Shown here one piece after another: positions 9,172-18,270 of a stretch of 64,000 bases of DNA. The DNA is taken from assembly GCA_965223025.1 (NCBI GenBank), contig CBDCVP010000023.1, positions 1,302,001 through 1,366,000 on the forward strand, in the 5' to 3' direction. The notes under the pieces were generated by a model. It made no database searches, was not told the DNA's origin, and worked only from the letters and a program-made list of their open reading frames with translations. Position 1 is the stretch's first letter. Each line of letters begins with the position of its first letter. The position numbers and the translations under genes were made by a program. The stretch comes from JABDMH01 sp965223025 (GTDB lineage: Bacteria; Bacteroidota; Bacteroidia; Chitinophagales; Saprospiraceae).

Positions 9172-9894
9172 TTACTCGAATAGGAAATACCCAAATCGAC
9201 GAAAATCGTGAAAATTAGTTTTCACTGGTCGCCAAGTCCATTGGTTGGGCTTCTCTAAGTCGTAATCTATGCGGTATAGGTTGGCACGCCAGGTAACTCC
9301 CGGATGCGGAGGGACATTTGCCAGGGGGCGAAGTAGTTCGAATGGAATGAAGAACTCGGCAGACCAACCGTCAATATCTGCATGTGGTTCTTGCTTCCCA
9401 CCTTGTATGGCTGTCATGTGTTTTATTTTCCTGGAGCCTTCATAGTCCCAAGGCACCCAACCCAGAAATTTTCCGTCGATGTTGGGTATGATGATGGGAA
9501 GCTCAACGTTGAGGGGTGACACTTCATATTCGAAATATATGGGATGGCGTTCATCCGGCCAGAGAAATACTTCCACCACATCTTCTTTGTAAATGTGATC
9601 AAAGTCGTGCTGCATAGTGGCGGTCAAGACCTTGTCTTCCGATCTGAACAAAAAATATAGGCCCAATGAGGAATAAAGCACTTTGGCCCGGGTTTGATAG
9701 TCAGCCGTTGCTTTTTTCCTAGGTGCCAGCCTAATCCATGCTGTCTGATCCCAGGAGGGATCCGATCCATCTCCCGAAATTTCGAAATCATCCACTTTCT
9801 TAATGTGGAGTGTGTCAAAATCCTGGGCGGACATCTTGTGAGTGGAGCAGCCAAGAATCCATGTCGAAAAGAAGACAAATAGGATGTTTCTCAT
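9172..9894 (-). CDS. CBM9-like carbohydrate-binding lipoprotein
   Basis: A secreted protein of about 240 residues that is mostly one CBM9-type sandwich. Typical strands are LYFLFRSEDKVLTA, EDVVEVFLWPDE and PIYFEYEVSPLNVE, followed by GWSAEFFIPFELLRPL and WRANLYRIDY. The start at 9894 places a lipobox Cys (WILGC, Cys16) properly; ATG at 9915 would add seven residues. Members of this family bind sugars or are accessory domains in polysaccharide and cytochrome pathways; here the domain is stand-alone. It converges with the sulfatase gene, which fits a carbohydrate role, but the ligand is unknown. Confidence 0.75.
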   Translation of the reverse strand: MRNILFVFFSTWILGCSTHKMSAQDFDTLHIKKVDDFEISGDGSDPSWDQTAWIRLAPRKKATADYQTRAKVLYSSLGLYFLFRSEDKVLTATMQHDFDHIYKEDVVEVFLWPDERHPIYFEYEVSPLNVELPIIIPNIDGKFLGWVPWDYEGSRKIKHMTAIQGGKQEPHADIDGWSAEFFIPFELLRPLANVPPHPGVTWRANLYRIDYDLEKPNQWTWRPVKTNFHDFRRFGYFLFE

Positions 9895-10214
9895 AGCGGA
9901 AAAATATCTCAACAAGGTAGTTCTTTTCTGATGGCTGGGCAGCCATTACCTAATCAATGCGCAGGACCGTTTAATTCTCGAAAAAAAATCGATGCTATAC
10001 ATGCTTTAGTATGAGCACTGCAAAATAATGAAAGAAAGAAGTATCTGTGTCCTTCGGAAAAGATTTGTGGTGAGATATTCCATGAGTGTAGAGTGGCCTG
10101 GCAGGATCGGTCCCATCCAAATGTACTGCCGAACAGGCCTGTCGACGAAGACGCTCATTCTACTATGATATCAGATCGCTATCTTGTCAATGTAAACTCA
10201 AGTAAATCATCGAA
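9895..10214. other. Intergenic stretch with no recognised feature
   Basis: About 320 bp separate the divergent CBM9-like and radical SAM genes. I see no ORF of note, tRNA-like fold, or TAnnTTTG box. The region must hold two promoters, but none matches a consensus well. Confidence 0.5.
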
Positions 10215-12404
10215 GTGCCTGCTGAAATCTTATTGGTAACACCGCCATTCACTCAGCTCAATACGCCTTATCCGGCGACGGCCTATCTAAAAGGCTTCTT
10301 GAATAAGGAGGAGATTGGGGCCATGCAATTGGACCTGAGTATCAAAACTTTGGTTGCCCTTTTCTCAAGAGAATCATTAAGCAAAATTTTCAAGATTGTT
10401 TCTGAGGATGATCGAGAAATGACGGATAATGATGTTTTTATCTTTTCACATAGGCATACATATGAAAAAACAATTGAACCAGTTATTGATTTTTTGCAGA
10501 ATAAAAATGAGTCGCTTGCACCCTTAATTGCCACACGAAATTATCTGCCTGAAGCTTCACGCTACAAGCACATAGAAGCCTTAGACTGGGCTTTCGGAAA
10601 TATGGGTACCCGAGACAAGGCAAAATATCTGGCTACGTTGTACCTCGAAGATCTGGGAGACTTTATCAGATCTCAAATTGATCCCTATTTTTCTTTTACA
10701 CGTTATGCAGAGCGACTCTCGGGGTGCTTGCCGAGCTTTGATCCCATGCACGCTGCTCTAAAGGGCGATCCGAGCTTTGTGTCAAGAATTTATCTGGATC
10801 TACTGGAACAGGAAGTATCGCGATTTCTTCCAGTGCTTGTTTGTTTGACCATCCCCTTCCCGGGAAATTTATTTGCCGCATTAAAATGTGGCCAACTTGT
10901 CAAAGCCAAATTCCCCAGTATTAAGATTGCGATCGGAGGTGGTTACTGTAATACTGAGCTGAGATCTCTATCCGATGCCCGTATTTTTGAGTACGTCGAC
11001 TATATCTGTTTGGACGATGGAGAAGCTCCGCTCAAGGCCCTCTATGACCATCTGACTGGCAAGCGTGCTGTGGGGGAGTTGAAGCGAGTCTTTATGCTAG
11101 ATGATGGGATGGTACAGTATGTGGATGGTGCTTTGGAGGAGGACATTCCCCAAGGTGATGTGGGCACACCAGATTACTCAGGTCTGCCCATAGATCAGTA
11201 TCTGTCTTTGATTGAAGTGCTTAATCCGATGCACCGGTTGTGGAACGATGGTTACTGGAATAAATTGACATTGGCTCATGGTTGTTACTGGGGCAAGTGT
11301 ACGTTTTGTGACGTGAGTCTGGATTACATTGCTCGATACCAGCCGGTTTCAGCGGGATTGATTTGCGATCGAATCGAGGAAATCATTGAACAGACAGGAA
11401 TGAGGGGCTTTCATTTTGTCGATGAAGCAGCACCGCCTGCCTTGATGCGTGATCTTGCTTTGGAGATCTTGGCTCGTGGGTTGACGATTTCTTGGTGGAC
11501 CAATATTCGATTTGAGAAGAGTTTCACCTTCGATCTATGTCAACTATTGCACGCTTCTGGCTGCATAGCCGTATCTGGTGGTCTCGAAGTGGCCTCGGAT
11601 CGGTTGTTGTCACTGATCAAGAAAGGAGTAACTGTCGCTCAAGTTGCTTCGGTGACGAGTGCATTCTCAGAGGCAGGAATCATGGTTCACGCATATTTGA
11701 TGTACGGATTTCCTACTCAGACTGCTCAAGAAACGGTGGATGCATTGGAAGTGGTTCGCCAGATGTTTGACCATGATATTATTCAGTCTGGTTATTGGCA
11801 TCTCTTTACTATGACGGCTCATAGTCCAGTGGGTTTGGCTCCCACTTCCTTTGGTGTGAGCACTACCGGTCCACTCTTTGCAGGGTTCGCCCACAATGAT
11901 TTGCAACATGAGGACCTACAAGGAGCTGATCATGGGAGATTTGGTGAGGGCTTGAGAAGGTCGCTGTACAACTTCATGCAGGGTATTGGACTCGATCTCC
12001 CTGTGGAGACATGGTTTGACTTTGAGGTTCCGGGTACGACCGTTGCCAGTGACTTAATAACTGAAGTCATCAACAGGCCAACCCCAGCAGATATTGAGAG
12101 ACTTCATCGTCGGCTCATTTGGTTGGGTGGAGAACCCGTCTCTGTACCCGGTGGCAGGATGCAAGGCAACACCTTTGCCATGGAGGTAGCGATGAAGCAC
12201 AGCAGTCTCCTAGTCCATTTGGAAGGCACGATCGGAGAGTGGATCTATGAGACCCTCTTGCGAGTAGGTGATCAAGGGTGGGAGAAGGTGTCTCTCGCTC
12301 AACTTAAAGACGAATTCGAAAGTACAGGCCATACTGATTTTTCCGATATGTTGAGATCTGAGCCCTGGCAGCTACTTAGGCAGCATGGGTTAATCCTCAT
12401 TTAG
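10215..12404 (+). CDS. B12-binding domain radical SAM protein
   Basis: A 729-residue radical SAM enzyme. The N-terminal part (ILLVTPPFTQLNTPYPATAY) and a second block near 205-285 (IAIGGGYCNTELR, YICLDDGEAP) look like a cobalamin-binding Rossmann region. The core follows with an iron-sulphur motif HGCYWGKCTFCD, Cys357-x4-Cys362-x2-Cys365. That is one residue longer than the canonical C-x3-C-x2-C. Downstream are the GG-type and glycine-rich SAM-binding segments (ISWWTNIRFEK, AVSGGLEVASDRLL, YLMYGFPTQT). The start codon is GTG; a stop codon lies four codons upstream in frame, so no longer ATG start exists. The gene stands alone, so the substrate is unknown; B12 radical SAM enzymes are often methylases or rearrange carbon skeletons. 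Confidence 0.85.
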   Translation: MPAEILLVTPPFTQLNTPYPATAYLKGFLNKEEIGAMQLDLSIKTLVALFSRESLSKIFKIVSEDDREMTDNDVFIFSHRHTYEKTIEPVIDFLQNKNESLAPLIATRNYLPEASRYKHIEALDWAFGNMGTRDKAKYLATLYLEDLGDFIRSQIDPYFSFTRYAERLSGCLPSFDPMHAALKGDPSFVSRIYLDLLEQEVSRFLPVLVCLTIPFPGNLFAALKCGQLVKAKFPSIKIAIGGGYCNTELRSLSDARIFEYVDYICLDDGEAPLKALYDHLTGKRAVGELKRVFMLDDGMVQYVDGALEEDIPQGDVGTPDYSGLPIDQYLSLIEVLNPMHRLWNDGYWNKLTLAHGCYWGKCTFCDVSLDYIARYQPVSAGLICDRIEEIIEQTGMRGFHFVDEAAPPALMRDLALEILARGLTISWWTNIRFEKSFTFDLCQLLHASGCIAVSGGLEVASDRLLSLIKKGVTVAQVASVTSAFSEAGIMVHAYLMYGFPTQTAQETVDALEVVRQMFDHDIIQSGYWHLFTMTAHSPVGLAPTSFGVSTTGPLFAGFAHNDLQHEDLQGADHGRFGEGLRRSLYNFMQGIGLDLPVETWFDFEVPGTTVASDLITEVINRPTPADIERLHRRLIWLGGEPVSVPGGRMQGNTFAMEVAMKHSSLLVHLEGTIGEWIYETLLRVGDQGWEKVSLAQLKDEFESTGHTDFSDMLRSEPWQLLRQHGLILI

Positions 12405-12558
12405 GCACAAAGAATAGCGTGGCTGTGCTCTTTATCAACTCCTTCCTCAACCTGAGCATATAAGGACGGGATCTGGTAAAGCTAATCCTGTGAGGTACAA
12501 ACTCCGATCAAGTCTCCACATGTCTCTGCCTCATTCACTGATCCATGAGACCATTGTA

Positions 12559-13869
12559 TCAGTCGTCAATGGCGGCGTAAACAAGTGTGCGAAATTTCCA
12601 ATTGGTCGGATCTGAAATGGGGCCTCGAGTCTGCTTCAGGATGATGCCAATCAGCGATTCGCTTGGATCTGCCCAATATTGAGTATTGAAATATCCTCCC
12701 CAACGGAAGGTCTCAGCTGAACCCTGATTTCCCCTGGCTGCTCCCTGCTCAGTGACCACACCAAAGGCCAATCCATAATAGTTTTCAGTGTCCCGCCAAA
12801 TATTGGTAAACTGATTGTCCATCATAAAATCAATGGTCGTTCTACTCAGGATCCGCACACCATTCAGTTTACCATTATTTAGGTACATCTGTAGGAAAGT
12901 GGCGTAGTCTTTAGCGGTGCTTGATAGACCTCCCCCGCCTGAAAAAAATGTCTTGGCACCTCTGATCGGGTAGTTCACGTCATAGAAATCAGCAGAGTAT
13001 TTCTGCCACCTACCATCTTTTTTGGTTTGGATGCTGACTAATCTAGAAGCTTTGCTGTCGGGTATATAGAAATAGGTGTCGTCCATTCCCAGAGGTCCAA
13101 ACAGTCGCTTCTCAAGGAAATCAGCGAAAGACATACCTGAGATGACTTCGATGAAATATCCGAGTACATCCAATCCTTCACTATAGGTGTATTTTTCACC
13201 AGGATGGTGATGTAGGGGCAATTTTGCCAGTTTCAACACATTCTCCTTGATGGTGATGGGTTCTGTGGTGAAGGCGTCGGTGATGCCAGCTTTCTGGTAA
13301 ATGAGTGTAAATCTTTCATCACCATCGATGACCCCGTAACCAATACCGGAAGTGTGTGTCAGTAGGTGCCTGATCGTAATCGGTCTTTCTGCCGGTAAGG
13401 TGCGATAACTCGTGTCGCTGTAGTTAAAGCCAGATAGGACTTGGGCATCACTAAACTCAGGAATGTATTTCGCGATGGGATCATCCAACTGAAAATGTCC
13501 TTCTTCATACAACATCATGACGGCGGTGGCTGTAATAGCCTTTGACTGGGATGCGATCCGAAAGATGTCGTCTTTCTTGAGTTCTTCTTGTGTATCTGAA
13601 TCTGCCATGCCAAAGGCCTTGTGGTAAACAATTTTTCCTTGGCGGGCGACCAAGGTCACCAGTCCCGGTACCGATCCATCATCCACCGCAGCCTGACACA
13701 TTTTATCTATCCTGGCCAGTCGCTCCAGCGACATTCCACAGCTTTCAGGACTGCCCTGTTCTAGGGAAGTCTCCGTACTTAAAGTTCCGGTTTGTGCCAG
13801 GACTGGATTAAATGGGAGTAGGAAGAGGAAGCAAAATAACTCGAGGACGGGGATCATTAAATATTTCAT
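12559..13869 (-). CDS. Serine hydrolase (class C beta-lactamase/esterase family)
   Basis: A 436-residue exported serine hydrolase of the beta-lactamase/D-aminopeptidase fold. The N-terminus is a signal peptide (LELFCFLFLLPFNPVLAQ). The nucleophile motif S107-Q-S-K110 is in FRIASQSKAITATAV. The second-motif Tyr is Y229 in YTYSEGLDVLGYF, with Glu where YxN enzymes have Asn, a substitution common in esterase-like members. The third motif region is FRWGGYFNTQYW. It is the last gene of a three-gene cluster, 13 bp after the GMC oxidoreductase. More likely an esterase or peptidase than an antibiotic-resistance enzyme. Confidence 0.88.
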   Translation of the reverse strand: MKYLMIPVLELFCFLFLLPFNPVLAQTGTLSTETSLEQGSPESCGMSLERLARIDKMCQAAVDDGSVPGLVTLVARQGKIVYHKAFGMADSDTQEELKKDDIFRIASQSKAITATAVMMLYEEGHFQLDDPIAKYIPEFSDAQVLSGFNYSDTSYRTLPAERPITIRHLLTHTSGIGYGVIDGDERFTLIYQKAGITDAFTTEPITIKENVLKLAKLPLHHHPGEKYTYSEGLDVLGYFIEVISGMSFADFLEKRLFGPLGMDDTYFYIPDSKASRLVSIQTKKDGRWQKYSADFYDVNYPIRGAKTFFSGGGGLSSTAKDYATFLQMYLNNGKLNGVRILSRTTIDFMMDNQFTNIWRDTENYYGLAFGVVTEQGAARGNQGSAETFRWGGYFNTQYWADPSESLIGIILKQTRGPISDPTNWKFRTLVYAAIDD

Positions 13870-13882
13870 GGTGCAAAGAATC

Positions 13883-15568
13883 TTAAATGTTTCTCTTGTT
13901 GAGTTCTTTTATGGCGTAATCCACCGCTCGGGCAGTCAGTGCCATGTAGGTGATGGACGGATTGACACACGCAGCTGAAGCCATACAAGCACCGTCGGTT
14001 ATAAAAAGATTGGCGATATCGTGGCTTTGATTCCATCTGTTGAGTACTGAGGTCCTTGGATCACGTCCCATCCTGGCGGTACCCATTTCGTGAATGCCAA
14101 ATCCTGGGTGATCAATTCCATCGAAGGGAGTCACATCTTTGCCACCGGCCACTTTGAGCATTTCCATTCCCTGTTCAATAAAATCTTGGCGCATCACTCG
14201 TTCATTTTCGCGATGGCGGCAGTGGATGGTGAGGGTAGGGAGGCCATGCACATCTTTCACTGCGTGATTGAGGGCTACGTAGTTATCTTCATAGGGTAAA
14301 ACCTCACCGAAGCCGTGCAGCTTCATTTCCCATGGTCCTGGCTCAAGTAGTTTTTCTTTAAATTCTGCACCAATGCCAGCCTGACCGGCACCTCGCAAAC
14401 TTCCCAATCTACTGGCTCCTCCCTGGTACCCATAACCCCTCACAAAGTCCGGATGTGGTGTTGTGACATTTCTGAAGCGCGGCAAGTAAATGCCATTGGG
14501 TCTTCCCCCAAAGTAATACTGATCCTCAAATCCGTCAAACCTGGCACTGGCTCCGGCCTGATACTGGTGATCCATCAGGTACTTGCCAAGGGCTCCACTA
14601 CTATTGGCAAGACCTTGTGGGAAGACATCGTTGGCTGAGTTAAGGAGTAACCAAGTTGTATTGAGGGTTGAGGCACATAAAAAGACAATTCTTGCTTTAT
14701 AAACCACTTCTCTTCCGTCCTCACTATGGATGGTCCGTACACCAGTGATGCGTTGACTATCCCTGTCGTAGATGAGATTTGTAGCTATGCTATGTTCGCT
14801 AAAAGTCATGAGACCAGTCTGCTCAGCTGCTGGTAACGTGACGGCCTGACTACTGAAATATGCTCCGTAAGGACATCCTCGATAGCATAAGTTGCGGCGC
14901 TGACATTGTCCCCGGCCATTATGGGGTACCGTAAGATTGGCTACGCGGCCAATGGTCATTATACGATTTTGGTAGGCTGACTCGATGCTCTTCTTGACAT
15001 GGGTTTCCACACAATTCATGTCGTATGGTGGTAAGAACTCACCATCTGGCAAATGAGGTAAGCCTTCTTTCTGGCCACTTATGCCCACATATTTCTCCAC
15101 GTAACTATACCATGGGGCAATATCCTTATAGCGGATCGGCCAATCTACGCCATGGCCATCCTTGGCATTGGCCTCAAAATCGAGATCACTCCAGCGATAA
15201 CATTGTCGACCCCACATGAGGGATCTTCCACCTTCATGATATCCCCTGATCCATCGATAACTCGGACCCTCAGCACTGGAAGTATAAGGATGTTCGGTAT
15301 CTTTTACCCAGTACTGTTTGGTCCCTTCATTAAAGGCATACACGGTACTCTGTATGGGATATTCCTGTCGATCTTCTAATGTCCGTGTGCCCCGATGATC
15401 AAATTCCCAGGGGGCCATGGTCGCTGCTTCATAGTTGGGATGGATAATGCGTCTTCCGCGTTCCAGCACCACGGTCTTTAAGCCTTTCTCACAAAGCTCC
15501 TTCGCAGCCCATCCTCCCGTGATACCCGAGCCCACGACGATGGCATCAAACTCTTGATTGTCTTGCAT
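13883..15568 (-). CDS. GMC-family FAD-dependent oxidoreductase
   Basis: A 561-residue flavoprotein oxidising an alcohol or sugar. The FAD-binding motif GSGITGGWAAKEL begins at residue 13, and the C-terminal GMC signature IHEMGTARMG carries a catalytic His, followed by NPSITYMALTARAVDYA. It follows the subunit-3-like gene by three bases, a strong sign of one transcript. This pairing (large GMC subunit plus Tat-exported small subunit) is the gluconate 2-dehydrogenase/sugar dehydrogenase arrangement; the small subunit is thought to carry the partner to the periplasm. The cytochrome c subunit of the classic three-subunit enzyme is not in this cluster. Confidence 0.92.
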   Translation of the reverse strand: MQDNQEFDAIVVGSGITGGWAAKELCEKGLKTVVLERGRRIIHPNYEAATMAPWEFDHRGTRTLEDRQEYPIQSTVYAFNEGTKQYWVKDTEHPYTSSAEGPSYRWIRGYHEGGRSLMWGRQCYRWSDLDFEANAKDGHGVDWPIRYKDIAPWYSYVEKYVGISGQKEGLPHLPDGEFLPPYDMNCVETHVKKSIESAYQNRIMTIGRVANLTVPHNGRGQCQRRNLCYRGCPYGAYFSSQAVTLPAAEQTGLMTFSEHSIATNLIYDRDSQRITGVRTIHSEDGREVVYKARIVFLCASTLNTTWLLLNSANDVFPQGLANSSGALGKYLMDHQYQAGASARFDGFEDQYYFGGRPNGIYLPRFRNVTTPHPDFVRGYGYQGGASRLGSLRGAGQAGIGAEFKEKLLEPGPWEMKLHGFGEVLPYEDNYVALNHAVKDVHGLPTLTIHCRHRENERVMRQDFIEQGMEMLKVAGGKDVTPFDGIDHPGFGIHEMGTARMGRDPRTSVLNRWNQSHDIANLFITDGACMASAACVNPSITYMALTARAVDYAIKELNKRNI

Positions 15569-15571
15569 AAG

Positions 15572-16177
15572 TTATGATTCTGAAGCTACTTCTATAAGGC
15601 GGCCTTCCACATTATTGTCTACATAGATCCCCTGGCCTTGGTAAGGTACGCAGCCATCGTATCGGCCTGGAATGGGATGATGGTCTAAATAAGTAGTCAT
15701 AACTTTCTCTGAAGTAAAATAGCCAGTAAGCACTAGATTCTTTAGCATGCGGAAATGAGCATTCATGAGGTCGGTACCACCTGAATATGCCTCCTGATCT
15801 CTCTTGATAATGTAATCAACCTGGCTGGCTCTATCCGCTTGGAGGAATGTGTTTGCGTGATCATATTCGTGTGATTCCAGTAAGAATGTCAAGCCATCTC
15901 GCCACAAACGCTGTTCTTCTGCTGTCATGCACTCGTTTGCCAGCAGGTCTAAAAAAGCGGGCACGCTAACTTCAGAGGCACTGGGTGAGTTGCTATTAGG
16001 AAGGATGATGTCGGCGATTACGGTCAATGCCTTTGCCTCCTCTTTGGAGTGAAAGGTGGGTTGCCAGGTAAGTGAAGATACTTCTCTGCAGCCCGTGATC
16101 AGGGATGTCATCAAGGAGATCGAAAGGGAACTGCCGCCTAGCAATGCAGCCCTATGCAGGGCTTGTCTTCTGTCCAT
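15572..16177 (-). CDS. Gluconate 2-dehydrogenase subunit 3-like protein, Tat-exported
   Basis: A 201-residue small subunit. Its N-terminus MDRRQALHRAALLGG contains the twin-arginine pattern, followed by a hydrophobic stretch ending in ITGC (Cys30, possible lipobox). The body matches the family in its alternating helices (LTVIADIILP, VPAFLDLLANECM, YFTSEKVMTTYLDHH) and ends with a short aromatic tail. It heads the cluster and lies three bases upstream of the GMC oxidoreductase. The folded flavoprotein partner has no signal of its own, so it probably rides out with this subunit through Tat. Confidence 0.85.
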   Translation of the reverse strand: MDRRQALHRAALLGGSSLSISLMTSLITGCREVSSLTWQPTFHSKEEAKALTVIADIILPNSNSPSASEVSVPAFLDLLANECMTAEEQRLWRDGLTFLLESHEYDHANTFLQADRASQVDYIIKRDQEAYSGGTDLMNAHFRMLKNLVLTGYFTSEKVMTTYLDHHPIPGRYDGCVPYQGQGIYVDNNVEGRLIEVASES

Positions 16178-16307
16178 TAGACCGATTTAGGATGTCAAAT
16201 TACAAAACAATACAAAGAAGCAATAGTCCGCGTCTTTGCATACATCCCTAAATGATCTCGCAAATCGTCGGATGCCATCGGCGATCGACGTGATCGATCC
16301 CCAGATA

Positions 16308-16673
16308 CTAAATGGCTGCCGATCCCCTCTCATTGGTCCTAATTCGGATGCACTCCTCGAGTGGGGTGATGAAGATCTTACCATCACCGATCGTACCGAT
16401 CTCATCGGTGTCATAACCCTTGGTAGATTTGGCAGCTTCGATAATGGTGTCGATGGTCAAATCGACAAACTCTTCATTGACGGCGATCTCGAGTTTGATT
16501 TTCGGGGATAGATTGGGTACAATCCGCTTACCCCGGTAGATTTCTTCAGCGTTGTTTTGGCGACCATGTCCGGACACTCGAGACACGGTGAGTCTCGTAA
16601 TTTCGTTGCGGATCAGAGCTTCTCTAATCTGATCTAACTGCGTGGTTCGAATAATTGCGGTGATTAACTTCAT
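16308..16673 (-). CDS. PII-family nitrogen regulator (GlnK-like) with divergent T-loop
   Basis: A cytoplasmic trimeric PII signal protein of 121 residues; the usual size is 112. Starts MKLITAIIRTTQLDQI and ends with the C-terminal signature IRIRTNERGSAAI. The T-loop keeps Tyr46 (EIYRG) and Lys58 but has Ile51 in place of the Tyr51 that GlnD uridylylates in E. coli. The B-loop region carries an extra stretch of about nine residues (STKGYDTDE, 83-91) before IGTIGDGKI, and the E. coli Lys85 position is Thr94. The gene lies 12 bases downstream of amt, so it probably gates the ammonium channel by a non-uridylylated mechanism such as nucleotide and 2-oxoglutarate binding. Confidence 0.92.
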   Translation of the reverse strand: MKLITAIIRTTQLDQIREALIRNEITRLTVSRVSGHGRQNNAEEIYRGKRIVPNLSPKIKLEIAVNEEFVDLTIDTIIEAAKSTKGYDTDEIGTIGDGKIFITPLEECIRIRTNERGSAAI

Positions 16674-16685
16674 CTCGAGGTTTAA

Positions 16686-18017
16686 TTAATTTGGATTAAG
16701 CATGCCGTAACCATGTTCACCGTGGTAAGCAGTGTCCAGTCCCTGCATCTCACTGGCAGGGGAGGATCTGAAGCCCAGAAGCTTGTCTACCACCAATAAG
16801 AGAATCCAGGTACAAAGGGCGGAGTACACGATTGCGATCAACACGGCGACTACCTGTACACCCAGCTGCTGCCAGAGTGACCACTCGCCACCTGCTAGTA
16901 ATGCTGCTTCCTCCATCCAGCTATCGCGTATGAAGAAGGTGAGACAAATCGCTCCGACAATTCCACCGATTCCATGGATTCCAAAGGCATCGAGGCTATC
17001 ATCATATCCCATTTTATTTTTCAACAGCAACCCGCTGTAGCAGATCAGGGATGCAAGGATGCCAAGCATCATTGCACCGAAGGGCTGTACCACACCTGCC
17101 GCAGGTGTGACGGCAACCAGACCGGCCAAGATGCCAGATACCAGGCCCAAAGCCGTCGCCTTTCCCTGATGCATTCCTTCAATGACCATCCAGGAGATAG
17201 CACCAGCAGCGGCGGCTACTTGAGTCGCCGTCAACGCTTGAGCTGTGCTGATGCCACTCTCCACAGAACTACCCGCGTTGAAACCAAACCATCCTACCCA
17301 GAGTAGCCCACCCCCGATCATGGTCATCACCAGATTACTCGGTGGCATGCTGCTCTTTGGAAAACCACGACGAGCTCCCAGATAAATGGCTGCGACCAGA
17401 CCACCTACACCAGCGGAGATGTGTACCACGGTACCGCCAGCAAAGTCAATGGCTCCGTTAGCACCCAGGTTAAAAAGAAAACCGTCCTCAGCCCAAACCC
17501 AGTGACAGAGCGGATTGTATACCAGTAAGCCCCAGAGTGCAATAAATAAACAGTATGACTTGAAGATTACTCGCTCGGCAAATGCTCCGGCAAGTAGGGC
17601 AGGAGTGATGATGGCAAATTTGGCCTGAAACATGCTAAACACATATTCAGGCACCCCCCCATCCAGCACAGAGGTGTCCAAGGAAGACAGAAAAACAAAA
17701 TCTGAATTCCATCCAAACCAGCCTCCCCAAACATTGGATCCAAAGCACATGGCGTAACCCATGATGACCCATAAAATGGTCATAATACCCATAGCAGCAT
17801 AGCTGTGCATCATGGTGCCTAGCACGTTCTTCGTCCTCACCAATCCTCCATAAAACATGGCGAGCCCAGGTACCATCAAGAGTACCAGGGCGGTGGAGAC
17901 CAACATCCAAGCAGTAGCTCCAGTGTCTAGTTGGGGATCCTCACTGGCAGCTTGGAGACTGCCGATGACTAAGGTGATCAGCAGTGGAGTCAAGATGATT
18001 TTTCGATGATTCAGCAT
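16686..18017 (-). CDS. amt: Ammonium transporter
   Basis: An inner-membrane Amt/Rh-family ammonium channel. The chosen ATG at 18017 gives 443 residues and a signal-like first helix (KIILTPLLITLVIGSLQA); ATG at 18041 adds eight residues. Signature segments are present: DFAGGTVVHISAGVGG with the first pore His, and FGIHGIGGIVGAICL with the second. About 11 further helices follow. The PII gene lies 12 bp downstream, the conserved amt-glnK arrangement in which PII plugs the channel when ammonium is ample. No consensus promoter box could be placed in the 229 bp upstream. Confidence 0.95.
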   Translation of the reverse strand: MLNHRKIILTPLLITLVIGSLQAASEDPQLDTGATAWMLVSTALVLLMVPGLAMFYGGLVRTKNVLGTMMHSYAAMGIMTILWVIMGYAMCFGSNVWGGWFGWNSDFVFLSSLDTSVLDGGVPEYVFSMFQAKFAIITPALLAGAFAERVIFKSYCLFIALWGLLVYNPLCHWVWAEDGFLFNLGANGAIDFAGGTVVHISAGVGGLVAAIYLGARRGFPKSSMPPSNLVMTMIGGGLLWVGWFGFNAGSSVESGISTAQALTATQVAAAAGAISWMVIEGMHQGKATALGLVSGILAGLVAVTPAAGVVQPFGAMMLGILASLICYSGLLLKNKMGYDDSLDAFGIHGIGGIVGAICLTFFIRDSWMEEAALLAGGEWSLWQQLGVQVVAVLIAIVYSALCTWILLLVVDKLLGFRSSPASEMQGLDTAYHGEHGYGMLNPN

Positions 18018-18270
18018 AGTGTCCGTAGTTCGAATGGTCACAAATCACGATCCCCTATCTCTGTAGAGGGTGTCGTTTCAAACGCGGCCAAGATATCAAC
18101 AATAGATGCATTTCGAGATGCTGAATCTTTGTACTATTTGTGGTGTCCAACGGATCCTACTTCAATGCTACATAGCCCAAGTTACAGGGTAGTTGCGGGA
18201 ATCCAAGGGTTAAATTTCTTCACATCCAAGCAAGCAATTGTATATTGAGATTTCACAGTGATGTTCATCT

